Source of the DNA: Pseudomonas entomophila
Lineage (GTDB): Bacteria; Pseudomonadota; Gammaproteobacteria; Pseudomonadales; Pseudomonadaceae
Direction: 5' to 3'
Assembly: GCF_013523125.1 (NCBI RefSeq)
Contig: NZ_JAAMQJ010000002.1
Location: 62,001 to 126,000 of the forward strand
Length of the DNA stretch: 64,000 nucleotides
The notes beneath the pieces are model-generated. The model searched no databases, had not been told where the DNA came from, and worked only from the letters and a program-made list of their open reading frames with translations. How positions within the stretch are numbered: position 1 is the stretch's first letter; each line of letters starts with the position of its first letter. A program made the position numbers and the translations under genes. Shown here piece after piece: positions 21,746 through 35,524 of this stretch.

Positions 21746-22693
21746 GTGAGCCAGCCTACGCCAGCCGTGCGTACCTTCCAAGACCTGATCCTCGCCCTGC
21801 AGCAGTACTGGGCCGAGCAAGGTTGTGTGGTGCTTCAGCCCTACGATATGGAAGTAGGCGCCGGCACCTTTCACACCGCCACCTTCCTGCGTGCCGTAGG
21901 CCCGGAGAGCTGGAACGCTGCCTACGTGCAGCCCAGCCGTCGTCCGGCCGATGGCCGTTACGGTGAGAACCCCAACCGCCTGCAGCACTACTACCAGTTC
22001 CAGGTCGTGCTCAAGCCCAACCCGGCCAACTTCCAGGAGCTGTACCTGGGGTCGCTCAAGGCCATAGGTCTGGACCCGCTGGTGCACGACGTGCGCTTCG
22101 TCGAGGACAACTGGGAATCGCCGACGCTGGGCGCCTGGGGCCTGGGCTGGGAGATCTGGCTCAACGGCATGGAAGTCACGCAGTTCACCTACTTCCAGCA
22201 GGCTGGCGGTATCGAGTGCTACCCGGTGACCGGTGAGATCACCTACGGTCTCGAGCGTCTGGCCATGTACCTGCAAGGGGTGGATTCGGTGTACGACCTG
22301 GTCTGGGCCGACGGTCCGTTCGGCAAGGTCACCTACGGCGACGTGTTCCACCAGAACGAAGTGGAGCAGTCGACCTACAACTTCGAACACGCCAACGTCG
22401 AGAAGCTGTTCGAGCTGTTCGACTTCTACGAAAGCGAAGCGAATCGCCTGATCAAGCTCGACTTGCCGCTGCCGACCTACGAAATGGTCCTGAAGGCCTC
22501 GCACACCTTCAACCTGCTCGATGCTCGTCGCGCCATCTCGGTGACCGAGCGTCAGCGCTACATCCTGCGCGTGCGCACCCTGGCCCGCGACGTGGCCCAC
22601 AGCTACCTGCAAGCCCGCGCACGCCTGGGCTTCCCGATGGCGACCCCTGAACTGCGTGACGAAGCGTTGGCTAAGCTGGAGGCGGCACAATGA
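21746..22693 (+). CDS. glyQ: glycyl-tRNA synthetase alpha subunit
   Basis: A 315-residue catalytic subunit of the alpha2-beta2 glycyl-tRNA synthetase. The sequence [53 protein letters not shown] and [18 protein letters not shown] is highly conserved in GlyQ. I place the start at the second GTG (21746, reading [13 protein letters not shown]), with AGGTGA upstream, rather than at 21737. It overlaps glyS by 4 bp. Confidence 0.97.
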   Translation: MSQPTPAVRTFQDLILALQQYWAEQGCVVLQPYDMEVGAGTFHTATFLRAVGPESWNAAYVQPSRRPADGRYGENPNRLQHYYQFQVVLKPNPANFQELYLGSLKAIGLDPLVHDVRFVEDNWESPTLGAWGLGWEIWLNGMEVTQFTYFQQAGGIECYPVTGEITYGLERLAMYLQGVDSVYDLVWADGPFGKVTYGDVFHQNEVEQSTYNFEHANVEKLFELFDFYESEANRLIKLDLPLPTYEMVLKASHTFNLLDARRAISVTERQRYILRVRTLARDVAHSYLQARARLGFPMATPELRDEALAKLEAAQ

Positions 22694-24744
22694 GTGCACA
22701 CGATTTTCTGGTCGAACTGGGCACCGAAGAGCTGCCTCCCAAGGCGCTGTACAGCCTGGGCGATGCCTTCCTGGCCGGTATCGAGAAAGGCCTGCAGGCC
22801 GCCGGCCTGAACTACACCGCCAAGCAGGTCTACGCCGCGCCGCGCCGCCTGGCCGTACTGATCAGCCAGCTCGACGTGCAGCAGCCTGACCGCAGCATCA
22901 CCGTCGACGGTCCGCCCCTGCAGGCGGCCTTCGATGCCGAGGGCAATCCGACACAGGCCGCCCTGGGCTTTGCCAAGAAGTGCGGTGTCGAGCTGTCCGA
23001 GATCGACAAGAGCGGTCCGAAACTGCGTTTCTCCCAGCACATTCCCGGCAAGCCAAGCACCAGCCTGCTGCCGACCATCGTCGAGGACTCGCTCAACGAC
23101 CTGCCGATCCCCAAGCGCATGCGTTGGGGCGCCGGTCGCGAAGAGTTCGTGCGCCCGACCCAATGGCTGGTGATGCTGCTGGGCGACCAGGTCGTCGACT
23201 GCACGTTGCTGGGTCAGACCGCTGGGCGCGAGTCCCGTGGCCACCGCTTCCACCACCCGGACGACGTCACCATCGCCTCGCCGGCCAGCTACCTCGAGAC
23301 CCTGCGCCAGGCCTACGTGCTGGCGGACTTCGCCGAGCGTCGCGAGCTGATCGCCAAGCGCACCGCCGAACTGGCGTTGCAGCAGGAAGGCACCGCGATC
23401 GTGCCGCCCGCCTTGCTGGACGAGGTCACCGCGCTGGTGGAATGGCCGGTGCCGCTGGTGTGCTCGTTCGAGGAACGTTTCCTCGACGTACCCCAGGAAG
23501 CCCTGATCACCACCATGCAGGACAACCAGAAGTATTTCTGCCTGCTCGACAGCGAGGGCAAGCTGCTGCCGCGCTTCATCACCGTGGCCAACGTCGAAAG
23601 CCGCGATCCACGGCAGATCGTCGAAGGCAACGAGAAGGTCGTGCGTCCGCGCCTGACCGACGCCGAGTTCTTCTTCAACCAGGACAAGAAGCAGCCGTTG
23701 GAAACCTTCAACGAGCGCTTGAAGAACGTGGTCTTCCAGGCTCAGCTGGGCAGCGTCTACGACAAGGCCGAGCGGGTCTCGCGCCTGGCGGCCTTCATCG
23801 CGCCGCACCTGGGTGGCGACGCCCAGCGCGCGGCCCGTGCCGGCCTGCTGTCCAAGTGCGACCTGGCCACCGAGATGGTCGGCGAGTTCCCGGAGATGCA
23901 AGGCGTCGCCGGCTACTACTACGCGATCAACGACGGTGAGCCGGAAGACGTCGCACTGGCCCTGAACGAGCAGTACATGCCACGCGGCGCCGGCGCCGAG
24001 CTGCCCCAGACCCTCACGGGCGCGGCGGTGGCCATCGCCGACAAGCTCGATACCCTGGTGGGCATCTTCGGTATCGGCATGCTGCCCACCGGCAGCAAGG
24101 ACCCCTATGCCCTGCGCCGTGCCGCCCTGGGCGTGCTGCGCATCCTGATCGACAAACAGCTGGATCTGGACCTGACCGATGCCGTGAGCTTCGCCGTCGC
24201 CCAGTATGGCAGCAAGGTCAAGGAAGCGGGCCTGACCGACCAGGTGCTGGAGTTCATCTTCGACCGCCTGCGCGCGCGTTACGAAGACGAAGGCGTCGAT
24301 GTCGCCACCTACCTGTCGGTACGGGCACTCAAGCCGGGTTCGGCCCTGGACTTCGACCAGCGTATCCAGGCCGTCCAGGCCTTCCGTCAACTGCCCGAAG
24401 CCGATGCCCTGGCGGCGGTGAACAAGCGCGTCTCGAACCTGCTGGGCAAAGCCGAGGGTGCCATCGCGGCCCAGGTCGAGCCGAAGTACTTCGACAACGC
24501 CAACGAGTTCTCGCTGTACTCGGCCATCCAGCAGGCCGATCAAGCCGTGCAACCCATGGCCGCCGCGCGCCAGTACAAGGAATCGCTGGCACGTCTGGCC
24601 GCCTTGCGCGAACCGGTGGATGCGTTCTTCGAGGCGGTGATGGTCAATGCCGAAGACCCCAACGTGCGTGCCAACCGTTACGCCCTGCTCAGCCGCCTGC
24701 GCGGTCTGTTCCTGGGCGTGGCCGACATCTCGCTGCTGGGGTAA
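22690..24744 (+). CDS. glyS: glycyl-tRNA synthetase beta subunit
   Basis: A 684-residue subunit needed for tRNA binding and activity. The N-terminus has [20 protein letters not shown], followed by [10 protein letters not shown]. The middle contains [23 protein letters not shown], with the HD-like region later ([42 protein letters not shown]) and an anticodon-binding-like helical C-terminus. It is in an operon with glyQ and gmhB. Confidence 0.98.
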   Translation: MSAHDFLVELGTEELPPKALYSLGDAFLAGIEKGLQAAGLNYTAKQVYAAPRRLAVLISQLDVQQPDRSITVDGPPLQAAFDAEGNPTQAALGFAKKCGVELSEIDKSGPKLRFSQHIPGKPSTSLLPTIVEDSLNDLPIPKRMRWGAGREEFVRPTQWLVMLLGDQVVDCTLLGQTAGRESRGHRFHHPDDVTIASPASYLETLRQAYVLADFAERRELIAKRTAELALQQEGTAIVPPALLDEVTALVEWPVPLVCSFEERFLDVPQEALITTMQDNQKYFCLLDSEGKLLPRFITVANVESRDPRQIVEGNEKVVRPRLTDAEFFFNQDKKQPLETFNERLKNVVFQAQLGSVYDKAERVSRLAAFIAPHLGGDAQRAARAGLLSKCDLATEMVGEFPEMQGVAGYYYAINDGEPEDVALALNEQYMPRGAGAELPQTLTGAAVAIADKLDTLVGIFGIGMLPTGSKDPYALRRAALGVLRILIDKQLDLDLTDAVSFAVAQYGSKVKEAGLTDQVLEFIFDRLRARYEDEGVDVATYLSVRALKPGSALDFDQRIQAVQAFRQLPEADALAAVNKRVSNLLGKAEGAIAAQVEPKYFDNANEFSLYSAIQQADQAVQPMAAARQYKESLARLAALREPVDAFFEAVMVNAEDPNVRANRYALLSRLRGLFLGVADISLLG

Positions 24745-24747
24745 GCC

Positions 24748-25278
24748 GTGAAGCTGCTGATACTCGACCGTGATGGCGTGATCAACCAGGACTCCGACGC
24801 CTACATCAAGTCGTTGGACGAGTGGATTCCCATTCCTGGATCGATCGAGGCCATCGCGCGGTTGAGTCGGGCGGGCTGGACGGTGGCCGTGGCCACCAAC
24901 CAGTCCGGTCTGGCACGCGGTTACTATCCGCTGGCCACCCTGGAGGCCATGCATGCGCGCCTGCATGCGCTGGTGGCCGAGGCAGGGGGCGAGGTCGGGT
25001 TGATCGTGCATTGCCCCCATGGCCCGGACGACGGATGCGCCTGTCGCAAGCCGAAACCGGGCATGCTGCACACCATCGCGGCGCACTACCAGGCCGACCT
25101 GGCAGGTGTGTGGTTCGTCGGCGACAGCGCGGGCGACCTGGACGCTGCCCGGGCCGTCGGTGCGCAGCCGGTGCTGGTCACCACGGGCAAAGGGTGCAAG
25201 ACCCTGGCCAAGGGCGTGCCGCAAGGCACGTTGATATTCGACGATCTGGCAGCGGTTGCCGGAGCACTCATTCCGTAG
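24748..25278 (+). CDS. gmhB: D-glycero-beta-D-manno-heptose-1,7-bisphosphate 7-phosphatase
   Basis: A 176-residue HAD phosphatase of the LPS core heptose pathway. The catalytic motif LLILDRDGVINQDS lies at residues 3-16. The GmhB zinc site is seen in HCPHGPDDGCACRKPKPGM, and motif IV in FVGDSAGDLDAARAVGA. It starts at GTG 24748, three bases after the glyS stop, so it is likely translationally coupled to glyS. Confidence 0.94.
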   Translation: MKLLILDRDGVINQDSDAYIKSLDEWIPIPGSIEAIARLSRAGWTVAVATNQSGLARGYYPLATLEAMHARLHALVAEAGGEVGLIVHCPHGPDDGCACRKPKPGMLHTIAAHYQADLAGVWFVGDSAGDLDAARAVGAQPVLVTTGKGCKTLAKGVPQGTLIFDDLAAVAGALIP

Positions 25279-25300
25279 CACGTCGCTTGGCGTGCTTTTC
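25277..25300 (+). terminator. terminator-like hairpin after gmhB
   Basis: AGCACG, an 8-base loop, and CGTGCT followed by TTTCTT sit right at the gmhB stop. The 6-bp stem and short U-run fit a weak intrinsic terminator before the acyltransferase gene. Confidence 0.5.
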
Positions 25301-25335
25301 TTGAGCGGGCATGTCCCGCAACGGTATCTGTCACT

Positions 25336-26118
25336 ATGTCCATCGTGCGGGCGACCAGAATCCTTCTCTTTTACCTGCTGCTGGGGACCAGTTCCCTGCT
25401 GTGGTGCTCGCTGAGCTTCTTCATCGCACCTTTCCTGCCGTTCCGTCAGCGCTACCGCTTCATCAACGTCTACTGGTGCCGCTTTGCGGTCCTGCTGGCA
25501 CGGCTGATCCTGGGCATCCGCTACCGGGTGACGGGCGAGGCGAACATTCCCCAGACGCCGTGCGTGATCCTGTCCAATCACCAGAGCACCTGGGAGACCT
25601 TCTTCCTGTCGGCCTACTTCCAGCCCTTGAGCCAGGTGCTCAAGCGCGAACTGCTGTACGTGCCGTTCTTCGGCTGGGCGATGGCCATGCTGCGCCCGAT
25701 CGCGATCGATCGGAACAACCCCAAGCAGGCCTTGCGCCAGGTCGCCAGCAAGGGCGACGAGCTGCTCAAGCAGGGCGTCTGGGTGCTGATCTTCCCGGAA
25801 GGCACGCGCGTACCCTATGGACAGATCGGCAAGTTCTCGCGCGGTGGCACGGCCCTGGCGGTCAACGCCGGCCTGCCGATCCTGCCGATCGCGCACAACG
25901 CCGGGAAGTTCTGGCCACGTGAAGGGTGGGGCAAGCGCCCCGGTGTCATCGATGTGGTCATCGGCGAACCCATGTACGCCACAGGGACCGGACCACGTGC
26001 CGTCGCCGAGCTGAACGACCGCGCAACAGCCTGGAACCAGGCGACCCAGGAGGCACTGGGTTCGATCGAGGCAGACGCCAGCCCGGTGGTGGCGGACAGC
26101 GCCAATCCATTGGCTTGA
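25336..26118 (+). CDS. 1-acyl-sn-glycerol-3-phosphate acyltransferase (PlsC family)
   Basis: A 260-residue inner-membrane enzyme that acylates lysophosphatidate. An N-terminal hydrophobic region (ILLFYLLLGTSSLLWCSLSFFIAPF, in two halves) is followed by the NHQSTWE motif (block I, HX4D/E-like, about residue 81) and by FPEGTR (block III, about 155). It corresponds to the 'lptA/plsC'-type gene near gyrB in other Pseudomonas. A perfect DnaA-box 9-mer follows at 26124-26132. Confidence 0.93.
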   Translation: MSIVRATRILLFYLLLGTSSLLWCSLSFFIAPFLPFRQRYRFINVYWCRFAVLLARLILGIRYRVTGEANIPQTPCVILSNHQSTWETFFLSAYFQPLSQVLKRELLYVPFFGWAMAMLRPIAIDRNNPKQALRQVASKGDELLKQGVWVLIFPEGTRVPYGQIGKFSRGGTALAVNAGLPILPIAHNAGKFWPREGWGKRPGVIDVVIGEPMYATGTGPRAVAELNDRATAWNQATQEALGSIEADASPVVADSANPLA

Positions 26119-26213
26119 CGGATTGTGGATAACGTGTGTGCAAGTTTTGGATTAATGCTCGAAAATACACGCAACCTACTGATTTGAATAGCTATTTTTG
26201 TGTATGACGTTTT

Positions 26214-26240
26214 GCTGAAAATCGTGCATAAGTTTTCAGC
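26214..26240. repeat. perfect inverted repeat in the plsC-MFS gap
   Basis: GCTGAAAA and TTTTCAGC are perfect 8-bp arms around 11 bases that include GTGCATAA, a DnaA-box-like variant. It lies in a gene-free gap (26119-26390), before a second and larger inverted repeat. Its role is unknown. Confidence 0.5.
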
Positions 26241-26249
26241 TGGCAATGA

Positions 26250-26321
26250 AAAGGGCCGTCAGGTCAGCGGTTTGGATGGCAGTCTGAAGACATTGCCACG
26301 TCACGCTGGCCACGGCCCTTT
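26250..26321. ncRNA. long nested stem-loop, possible small RNA or bidirectional terminator
   Basis: Three nested pairings are visible: AAAGGGCCGT (26250-26259) with ACGGCCCTTT (26312-26321); CAGCG (26265-26269) with CGCTG (26304-26308); and TGGCAGTCT (26277-26285) with AGACATTGCCA (26288-26298) through TGGCA/TGCCA and GTCT/AGAC. The element sits between convergent plsC and MFS genes. It could end both transcripts, since T-runs follow weakly on both strands, or be a structured RNA. There is no similarity I can name. Confidence 0.35.
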
Positions 26322-26390
26322 GTCGTCGACCACGTTCAGGATGAATGTCCCTGCTCATCCCGCTCCGCGCCCCTCACGCCAGTGGCCTCC

Positions 26391-28010
26391 TCAGACCTTG
26401 TCGATGTCCACGTCGCGCGTTTCCTTCAAACAGAACAACCCGACCACCAGGCTCACGCCGGTGATCAGCACCGGATACCAGAGCCCATAGAAGATATCTC
26501 CGGTGTACACCACCAGCGCGAAGGATACCGTGGGCAGGAAACCGCCGAACCAGCCGTTGCCGATGTGGTAGGGCAGGGACATCGAGGTGTAGCGGATGCG
26601 GGTAGGGAACAATTCGACCATGACGGCCGCCAGCGGCCCGTAGGTCATCGTGGCGATCAGGATCATGGCGACGATCAGCACCACGACCATGGTTTCGTTC
26701 ACCTGGCCCGGGTCTGCCTTGGCAGGGTAGCCGGCCGCCTCGACCGCCTGGCGCATGGCCTGCTCGTCGAAGCCGGTGATCGATCGGTCACCGATGCTGA
26801 CCACCACCTCGGCCCCCTGGGTCGACTGTGACGAATACGGCAGGCCTTGCTTGACCAGGAACGTCTTGACCTTGTCGCAGGGGCTGTCGAAGCGTGCCTT
26901 GCCGACCGGGTCGAACTGGAAGGTACAGCCACTCGGGTCGGCGGTAACGACGATGGGCGCTTGGCGACTGGCTGCGTCGATCTGCGGGTTGGCGTAGTGG
27001 CTCAAGCCCTTGAACAGGGGGAAGTAGAGCACCGTCGCCAGCAACAGGCCCAGCATCAGGATGGGCTTGCGCCCGATGCGGTCGGACAACCAGCCGAAGA
27101 ACACGAAGAACGGCGCGGCGATGATCACGCTGATGATCAGCAGCGTGGTGGCCTGGGCTGCATCCACCTTCAACATCTGGGTCAGGAAAAACAGCACGTA
27201 GAACTGGGCCGTGTAGAACGTCACGGCCTGGCCGGCGTTGATGCTGAACAGCGCCGTCAGCACGACCTTGAGGTTGGGCCAGGCGGTGAAGGACTCACGA
27301 ATGGGCGAGGTGCTGAGCTTGCCTTCGGCCTTCATGCGCACGAATGCCGGCGACTCTTCCATGCTCATGCGGATCCAGGTAGAGATCCCCAGCAGCACGA
27401 TCGACAGCAGGAAGGGCAGGCGCCAGCCCCAGGTCTCGAACGCATCGCCACTGATGTAGCGGCTGCCCAGCACCACGATCAACGAAAGCAGCAGGCCCAG
27501 GGTGGCGGTGGACTGGATGAAGCCGGTGTGAAAGCCGCGCTTGCCGGGCGGCGCATGCTCCGCCACGTAGGTGGCCGCGCCGCCGTATTCCCCACCCAGG
27601 GCCAGGCCTTGCAGCATGCGCAGCAGGACCAGCAGGATCGGCGCGGCGATGCCGATGGTGGCGTAGGTCGGCAGCAGGCCGACGGCGAAGGTGGACAGGC
27701 CCATCAGCACGATGGTCACGAGGAAGGTGTACTTGCGCCCGATCATGTCGCCAAGCCGGCCGAACACCAGGGCACCGAAAGGCCGCACCAAGAAGCCCGC
27801 AGCGAACGCCATCAACGCGAGGATGAAAGCGGTGGTGTCGTTCACACCGGCGAAGAACTGCTTGCTGATCACTGCTGCCAGGGCGCCGTACAGGAAGAAG
27901 TCGTACCACTCGAAGACCGTCCCCAGGGACGAGGCGAAGATCACCTTTCGCTCTTCTCGCGGGGACACGCTGGCAGCGGCGGTGCCGTGCCCTTGGATGT
28001 AGTTCGGCAT
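26391..28010 (-). CDS. MFS transporter, metabolite:H+ symporter family (ProP/KgtP/ShiA-like)
   Basis: A 539-residue inner-membrane protein. It has the subfamily's N-terminal SSLGTVFEWYDFFLYGALA, the motif GRLGDMIGRKYTF after TM2, LQGLALGGEYGGAATYVAEHAPPGKRG, and a second GWLSDRIGRKP in the C-half. An extra hydrophilic segment of about 90 residues (about 357-450, with two Cys) lies between C-half TM segments. The substrate is not determined. It lies next to a GMC oxidoreductase and a LysR regulator, suggesting uptake of the compound that enzyme oxidises. Confidence 0.9.
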   Translation of the reverse strand: MPNYIQGHGTAAASVSPREERKVIFASSLGTVFEWYDFFLYGALAAVISKQFFAGVNDTTAFILALMAFAAGFLVRPFGALVFGRLGDMIGRKYTFLVTIVLMGLSTFAVGLLPTYATIGIAAPILLVLLRMLQGLALGGEYGGAATYVAEHAPPGKRGFHTGFIQSTATLGLLLSLIVVLGSRYISGDAFETWGWRLPFLLSIVLLGISTWIRMSMEESPAFVRMKAEGKLSTSPIRESFTAWPNLKVVLTALFSINAGQAVTFYTAQFYVLFFLTQMLKVDAAQATTLLIISVIIAAPFFVFFGWLSDRIGRKPILMLGLLLATVLYFPLFKGLSHYANPQIDAASRQAPIVVTADPSGCTFQFDPVGKARFDSPCDKVKTFLVKQGLPYSSQSTQGAEVVVSIGDRSITGFDEQAMRQAVEAAGYPAKADPGQVNETMVVVLIVAMILIATMTYGPLAAVMVELFPTRIRYTSMSLPYHIGNGWFGGFLPTVSFALVVYTGDIFYGLWYPVLITGVSLVVGLFCLKETRDVDIDKV

Positions 28011-28104
28011 GGTCGTTATCCTCGGCCCTTGAGGCCACAGTGATTATTCTTGTTGTTCCACTGCAGACAGCCATCGACGTCTGGGCTGTCACCGACCGCG
28101 TCCG

Positions 28105-29751
28105 TCAGGACGTGGGTACGTGTGCGGCGTCCTCCAGGCGTAGCTCGACGGGCAGGGCGCGGATGAGACGTGCGGCCTTCTCGGCGATCATGAGGGTAGG
28201 GGTACAGGTATTGCCGGACACGATCGTCGGCATGATCGACGCATCGGCGACGCGCAGACCCGGTACACCACGCACGCGCAACTGGCTGTCGACCACGTCC
28301 AGGGTGCCCTGGCCCATGCGGCAGGTGCCGACCGGGTGAAAGATGGTGGTGCCGATCCGACGCGCGGCCTCGTGAAGCGCCTCGGTGCTCTGCAACGAGG
28401 CCCCCGGCAGGTATTCCTGAGGGTCGAAGGACGCCAGGGCCGGCGCGGCGACGATCCGCCGCGTCAGGCGAATGGCCTCGGCAGCGACACGCAGGTCTTC
28501 TTCTTCGGCCAGGTAATTGGGATCGATCAGTGGCGCTTCGTCCATGTTCGCCGAGCGGATGTCGACCCGGCCACGGCTGACGGGGCGCAGGTTGCAGACC
28601 GAGGCCGTGAACGCCGGGAAGCGGTGCAATGGCTCGCCGAAGCGCTCCAGCGACAGCGGCTGCACATGGTATTGAAGATTGGGCGTGACCTGATCCGGGC
28701 CTGAGCGCACGAATGCGCCCAGCTGGCTGGGTGCCATGGCCATCGGCCCGCTGCGGTCGTACAGGTAGCGCAGCCCCATGCCCAGCTTGCCCCACGGGCT
28801 GTTGGCCATCTGGTTGAGGGTCCGCGCGTTGCGCACCTGGTAGACCAGGCGCAACTGCAGGTGGTCCTGCAGGTTGCCACCTACCCCCGGCAGCTCGTGA
28901 CGCACGCCGATGCCCAACCCCTCGAGCAGGCCTCGGGGACCGATACCTGAGCGTTGCAGGATACCGGGCGATCCGACGGCGCCGGCGCACAGGATGATCT
29001 CGCGACGCGCTTCGAAGGTCTGCCAGCACCCCTGGTGCATCGCCTTGACCGCCTTGGACCGCGCCTGGTCGAGCAGCACCCGCTCGACTTGGACGTCGGT
29101 GAGCACGGTCAGGTTCGGGCGCTGCAGGATCGGCTTGATGAAGGCTTTCGACGCGTTCCAACGCACGCCTTTGCGCTGGTTCACCTGGAAGTAGCCGCTG
29201 CCCTGGTTGTCGCCGGTGTTGAAGTCGTCCACCTTCGCGATACCGGCCTGCTCGGCAGCGTTGCGAAACGCTTCGAGGATCGGCCATTGGTAACGCTGCG
29301 ACTCCACGCGCCATTCGCCTTCGGCCCCATGGTGGTCGCTGGCGCCGCCAAAGTGGCGCTCGCATGCCATGAACAGCGGCAGTACGTCTTTCCACGACCA
29401 GCCCGGGTTGCCCTGTTCGGCCCAGCGGTCGTAGTCGGCGGCCTGCCCGCGCATGTAGATCATGCCGTTGATGGACGAACAGCCCCCCATTACGCGACCA
29501 CGCGGATAGCCCAGGCTTCGCCCGCCCAAGCCCGGTTGCGGCTCGGTCTTGAAGCACCAGTCCGTGCGTGGGTTGCCGATGCAGTACAAGTAGCCGACGG
29601 GTACGTGGATCCAGGGATAGTTGTCGCGACCGCCTGCTTCGAGCAGCAGCACACGGCAGGAAGGGTCGGCGGACAGACGATTGGCCAGCAGGCAGCCGGC
29701 AGGACCTGCGCCTACCACGATATAGTCGAAGCGCGTATCGACGGGTGGCAT
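28105..29751 (-). CDS. GMC family FAD oxidoreductase (choline dehydrogenase-like)
   Basis: A 548-residue FAD alcohol dehydrogenase. The dinucleotide fold is FDYIVVGAGPAGCLLANRLS (residues 7-26). The GMC signature 1 is GRVMGGCSSINGMIYMRG (about 85-102) and signature 2 is GAVGSPGILQRSGIGP (about 256). The catalytic histidine is probably in FHPVGTCRMG, and the end has ADASIMPTIVSGNTCTPTLMIAEKA. The substrate is unknown; choline, alcohol and polyethylene-glycol dehydrogenases all look like this. It is 94 bp from the MFS gene on the same strand. Confidence 0.9.
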   Translation of the reverse strand: MPPVDTRFDYIVVGAGPAGCLLANRLSADPSCRVLLLEAGGRDNYPWIHVPVGYLYCIGNPRTDWCFKTEPQPGLGGRSLGYPRGRVMGGCSSINGMIYMRGQAADYDRWAEQGNPGWSWKDVLPLFMACERHFGGASDHHGAEGEWRVESQRYQWPILEAFRNAAEQAGIAKVDDFNTGDNQGSGYFQVNQRKGVRWNASKAFIKPILQRPNLTVLTDVQVERVLLDQARSKAVKAMHQGCWQTFEARREIILCAGAVGSPGILQRSGIGPRGLLEGLGIGVRHELPGVGGNLQDHLQLRLVYQVRNARTLNQMANSPWGKLGMGLRYLYDRSGPMAMAPSQLGAFVRSGPDQVTPNLQYHVQPLSLERFGEPLHRFPAFTASVCNLRPVSRGRVDIRSANMDEAPLIDPNYLAEEEDLRVAAEAIRLTRRIVAAPALASFDPQEYLPGASLQSTEALHEAARRIGTTIFHPVGTCRMGQGTLDVVDSQLRVRGVPGLRVADASIMPTIVSGNTCTPTLMIAEKAARLIRALPVELRLEDAAHVPTS

Positions 29752-29890
29752 GGGAACGACCTCGTGATCGTATGTTGTTCTTGTCGCGCTTAAGGTTAGT
29801 GTCTAATTTCGTCAACGAAGCGTGCGTTTTCGCGCACCAGCTGTGCGTTTTGGCACAGCACCGATGGCCGACCTCGGGAGAGAGCAGGGC

Positions 29891-30778
29891 GTGTTCGACT
29901 GGAACGATCTACGGTTTTTCCTCGAATTGCAGCGCAGTGGCCGCCTGTTGACGGCTGCCAAGCGCCTTGGAACCACCCACAGTACCGTGGCGCGCCACAT
30001 CGAGACCATCGAGGGCAGTCTCGGCACGGCGTTGTTCGTGCAGCATGCCCAAGGCTACGAGCTGACGCCCGCCGGACATGCCCTGCTCAAGCACGCCGAG
30101 GCCATGGAAAACGTCGCGCTGCTGGCCCAGGAGGAGATCACCCAGAGCATTACTCCCCTGGGCAAGATTCGCCTGGGCGTGACCGAAGGGATCGGTATCC
30201 TGTTCTTCACGCCGCAGCTCAACGCACTGTTCTCACGCTACCCTGGGCTGGAGGTCGAGCTGGTCGCCGTGCCGCGCTTCGTCAGCATCCTCAACCGTGA
30301 GGCGGACATCAGCATTCACCTCGAGCGGCCCGACGCCGATGTGCTGATCACCCGCAAGCTGACCGACTACCGCCTGGCGCTGTATGCCAGCCGAGCCTAT
30401 CTGGCAGGTGCACCGCCCATCCGCAGCCGTGACGATCTGGCTCAGCACGCATGGATTGGTTACGTGGACGATTTGTTGTTCAGCAAGGAACTGCTGTTCC
30501 TGAACAACTTCTGCCGACATCCCAGGGTCATGTTTCGCAGTACCAGCGTCATTGCACAGCAGCAGGCCGCGCGCGCGGGTCTGGGCATCGCCGTGCTGCC
30601 CAACTACATGGCCAGCCAGGATCCGGACCTGGTCAGGGTATTGCCGGGCGAAGCATTGCAACGCAGCTACTGGATCAGTACCCGTCGGGAATTGCACAAG
30701 TCGGTGCGGCTGAGGGTGGTGTGGGATTATCTGTTGGCGTTGTGCGCGCAGGAGCAGGCGATGCTGCTGGCGGACTGA
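29891..30778 (+). CDS. LysR family transcriptional regulator
   Basis: A 295-residue regulator with N-terminal helix-turn-helix FDWNDLRFFLELQRSGRLLTAAKRLGTTHSTVARHI (in parts) and a LysR substrate-binding domain. It is divergent from the GMC oxidoreductase and MFS genes, so it likely controls them in response to their substrate. I prefer the GTG at 29891, with GGGAGAGAG upstream, over in-frame starts at 29822 and 29864, which lack a ribosome-binding site. Confidence 0.88.
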   Translation: MFDWNDLRFFLELQRSGRLLTAAKRLGTTHSTVARHIETIEGSLGTALFVQHAQGYELTPAGHALLKHAEAMENVALLAQEEITQSITPLGKIRLGVTEGIGILFFTPQLNALFSRYPGLEVELVAVPRFVSILNREADISIHLERPDADVLITRKLTDYRLALYASRAYLAGAPPIRSRDDLAQHAWIGYVDDLLFSKELLFLNNFCRHPRVMFRSTSVIAQQQAARAGLGIAVLPNYMASQDPDLVRVLPGEALQRSYWISTRRELHKSVRLRVVWDYLLALCAQEQAMLLAD

Positions 30779-30795
30779 GGGGAGGGGGAAGGCGG

Positions 30796-30833
30796 AAACG
30801 CCCTCGAACCCGTTCAGGTTCGAGGGCGTTTTC
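30796..30833. terminator. bidirectional terminator between LysR gene and gyrB
   Basis: AACGCCCTCGAACC, CGTTCA, GGTTCGAGGGCGTT is a perfect 14-bp stem with T-runs on one side and A-runs (T on the other strand) on the other. It lies 18 bases after the LysR stop and 6 bases before the end of the convergent gyrB gene, so it can end both transcripts. Confidence 0.88.
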
Positions 30834-30838
30834 ATGGG

Positions 30839-34367
<3,529 letters not shown>

Positions 34368-34381
34368 GAACGGCGCGGTGC

Positions 34382-35485
34382 TTAGAGACGCATCGGCATT
34401 ACGACATAGGAGGAATCGTCGTTTCCGGCTTCCTGGAGCAAGGCACTGCTGTTGGAGTCGGACAGGATCAGACGCACCTGGTCGGTGGTCATCACGCCCA
34501 GCACGTCCAACAAGTAGCTTACGTTGAACCCGATCTCCAGCGAGGCACCTTCGTAGTCGACGCTGATCTCTTCCTCGGCCTCTTCCTGCTCGGGGTTGTT
34601 GGCCTGGATCTTCAGTTGACCGTTGGCCAACTGCAAGCGGATGCCGCGATATTTCTCGTTGGACAGGATCGCCGTCCGGCTGAAGGCCTCGCGAAGCAGT
34701 TGACGGTCGCCCAGCACCAGTTTGTCACCACCCTTGGGCAGGACACGCTCATAGTCCGGGAACTTGCCATCGACCAGCTTGGACGTGAAGGTGAACTCAC
34801 CCGTGGTCGCGCGGATGTGGTGCTGTCCCAACACGATGCTGACGGTGCCTTCCGGGTCGGTCAGCAGACGTGCCAGCTCGAGAATACCCTTGCGCGGTAC
34901 GATGACCTGGTGCCGCTCGGTCTGTCCGACCGGCGCCTGCATGGCGCAGAGGGCCAGACGGTGCCCATCGGTGGCCACGGCACGCAGCGTGTCGGTGGAC
35001 ACTTCGAGCAGCATGCCATTGAGGTAGTAACGAACGTCCTGCTGGGCCATGGCGAAGCTGGTGCGTTCGATGAGGCGGCGCAGACGGCTCTGCTCAAGGG
35101 TGCAGGTCAGCGATCCCGGACCTTCCTCGACCGTCGGGAAATCGTTGGCCGGCAGCGTCGACAGCGTGAAGCGGCTGCGGCCTGCCTTGACCAGCAGTTT
35201 CTGCTCGTCGAGCCTGATGTCGATCAGCACATCGCTGGGCAGGCTCTTGCAGATGTCCATGAGCTTGCGCGCCGGGACGGTGATCTCGCCGGGCTCGGCG
35301 GGCTCTTCGAGCTGGACGCGGCCGATCAGCTCGACTTCGAGGTCGGTACCGGTCAACGACAGTTGCTGCCCCTGAACCACCAGCAGGACGTTGGAGAGCA
35401 CCGGCAAGGTCTGACGGCGCTCGACGACGCCTGCGACCAGTTGCAGGGGTTTCAACAGGGCTTCGCGTTGAATGGTGAAATGCAT
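34382..35485 (-). CDS. dnaN: DNA polymerase III beta sliding clamp
   Basis: A 367-residue ring protein (dimer of three-domain subunits) that tethers Pol III to DNA. It begins [34 protein letters not shown] (shown in two parts) and ends in the usual ...SYVVMPMRL, with the C-terminal motif that forms part of the partner-binding groove. It lies 39 bp downstream of dnaA and 14 bp upstream of recF. Confidence 0.99.
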   Translation of the reverse strand: MHFTIQREALLKPLQLVAGVVERRQTLPVLSNVLLVVQGQQLSLTGTDLEVELIGRVQLEEPAEPGEITVPARKLMDICKSLPSDVLIDIRLDEQKLLVKAGRSRFTLSTLPANDFPTVEEGPGSLTCTLEQSRLRRLIERTSFAMAQQDVRYYLNGMLLEVSTDTLRAVATDGHRLALCAMQAPVGQTERHQVIVPRKGILELARLLTDPEGTVSIVLGQHHIRATTGEFTFTSKLVDGKFPDYERVLPKGGDKLVLGDRQLLREAFSRTAILSNEKYRGIRLQLANGQLKIQANNPEQEEAEEEISVDYEGASLEIGFNVSYLLDVLGVMTTDQVRLILSDSNSSALLQEAGNDDSSYVVMPMRL

Positions 35486-35524
35486 GGTCTAGTCCTTGCC
35501 TTCAATAAGCTTCGCCGCCGCGGA

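Noticed and set aside
22603..25896. 1097-residue ORF on the - strand
   Set aside because: It is the shadow of glyQ, glyS, gmhB and plsC. It is very rich in Gly, Gln, His and Arg with no domain, as antisense frames of GC-rich genes are.
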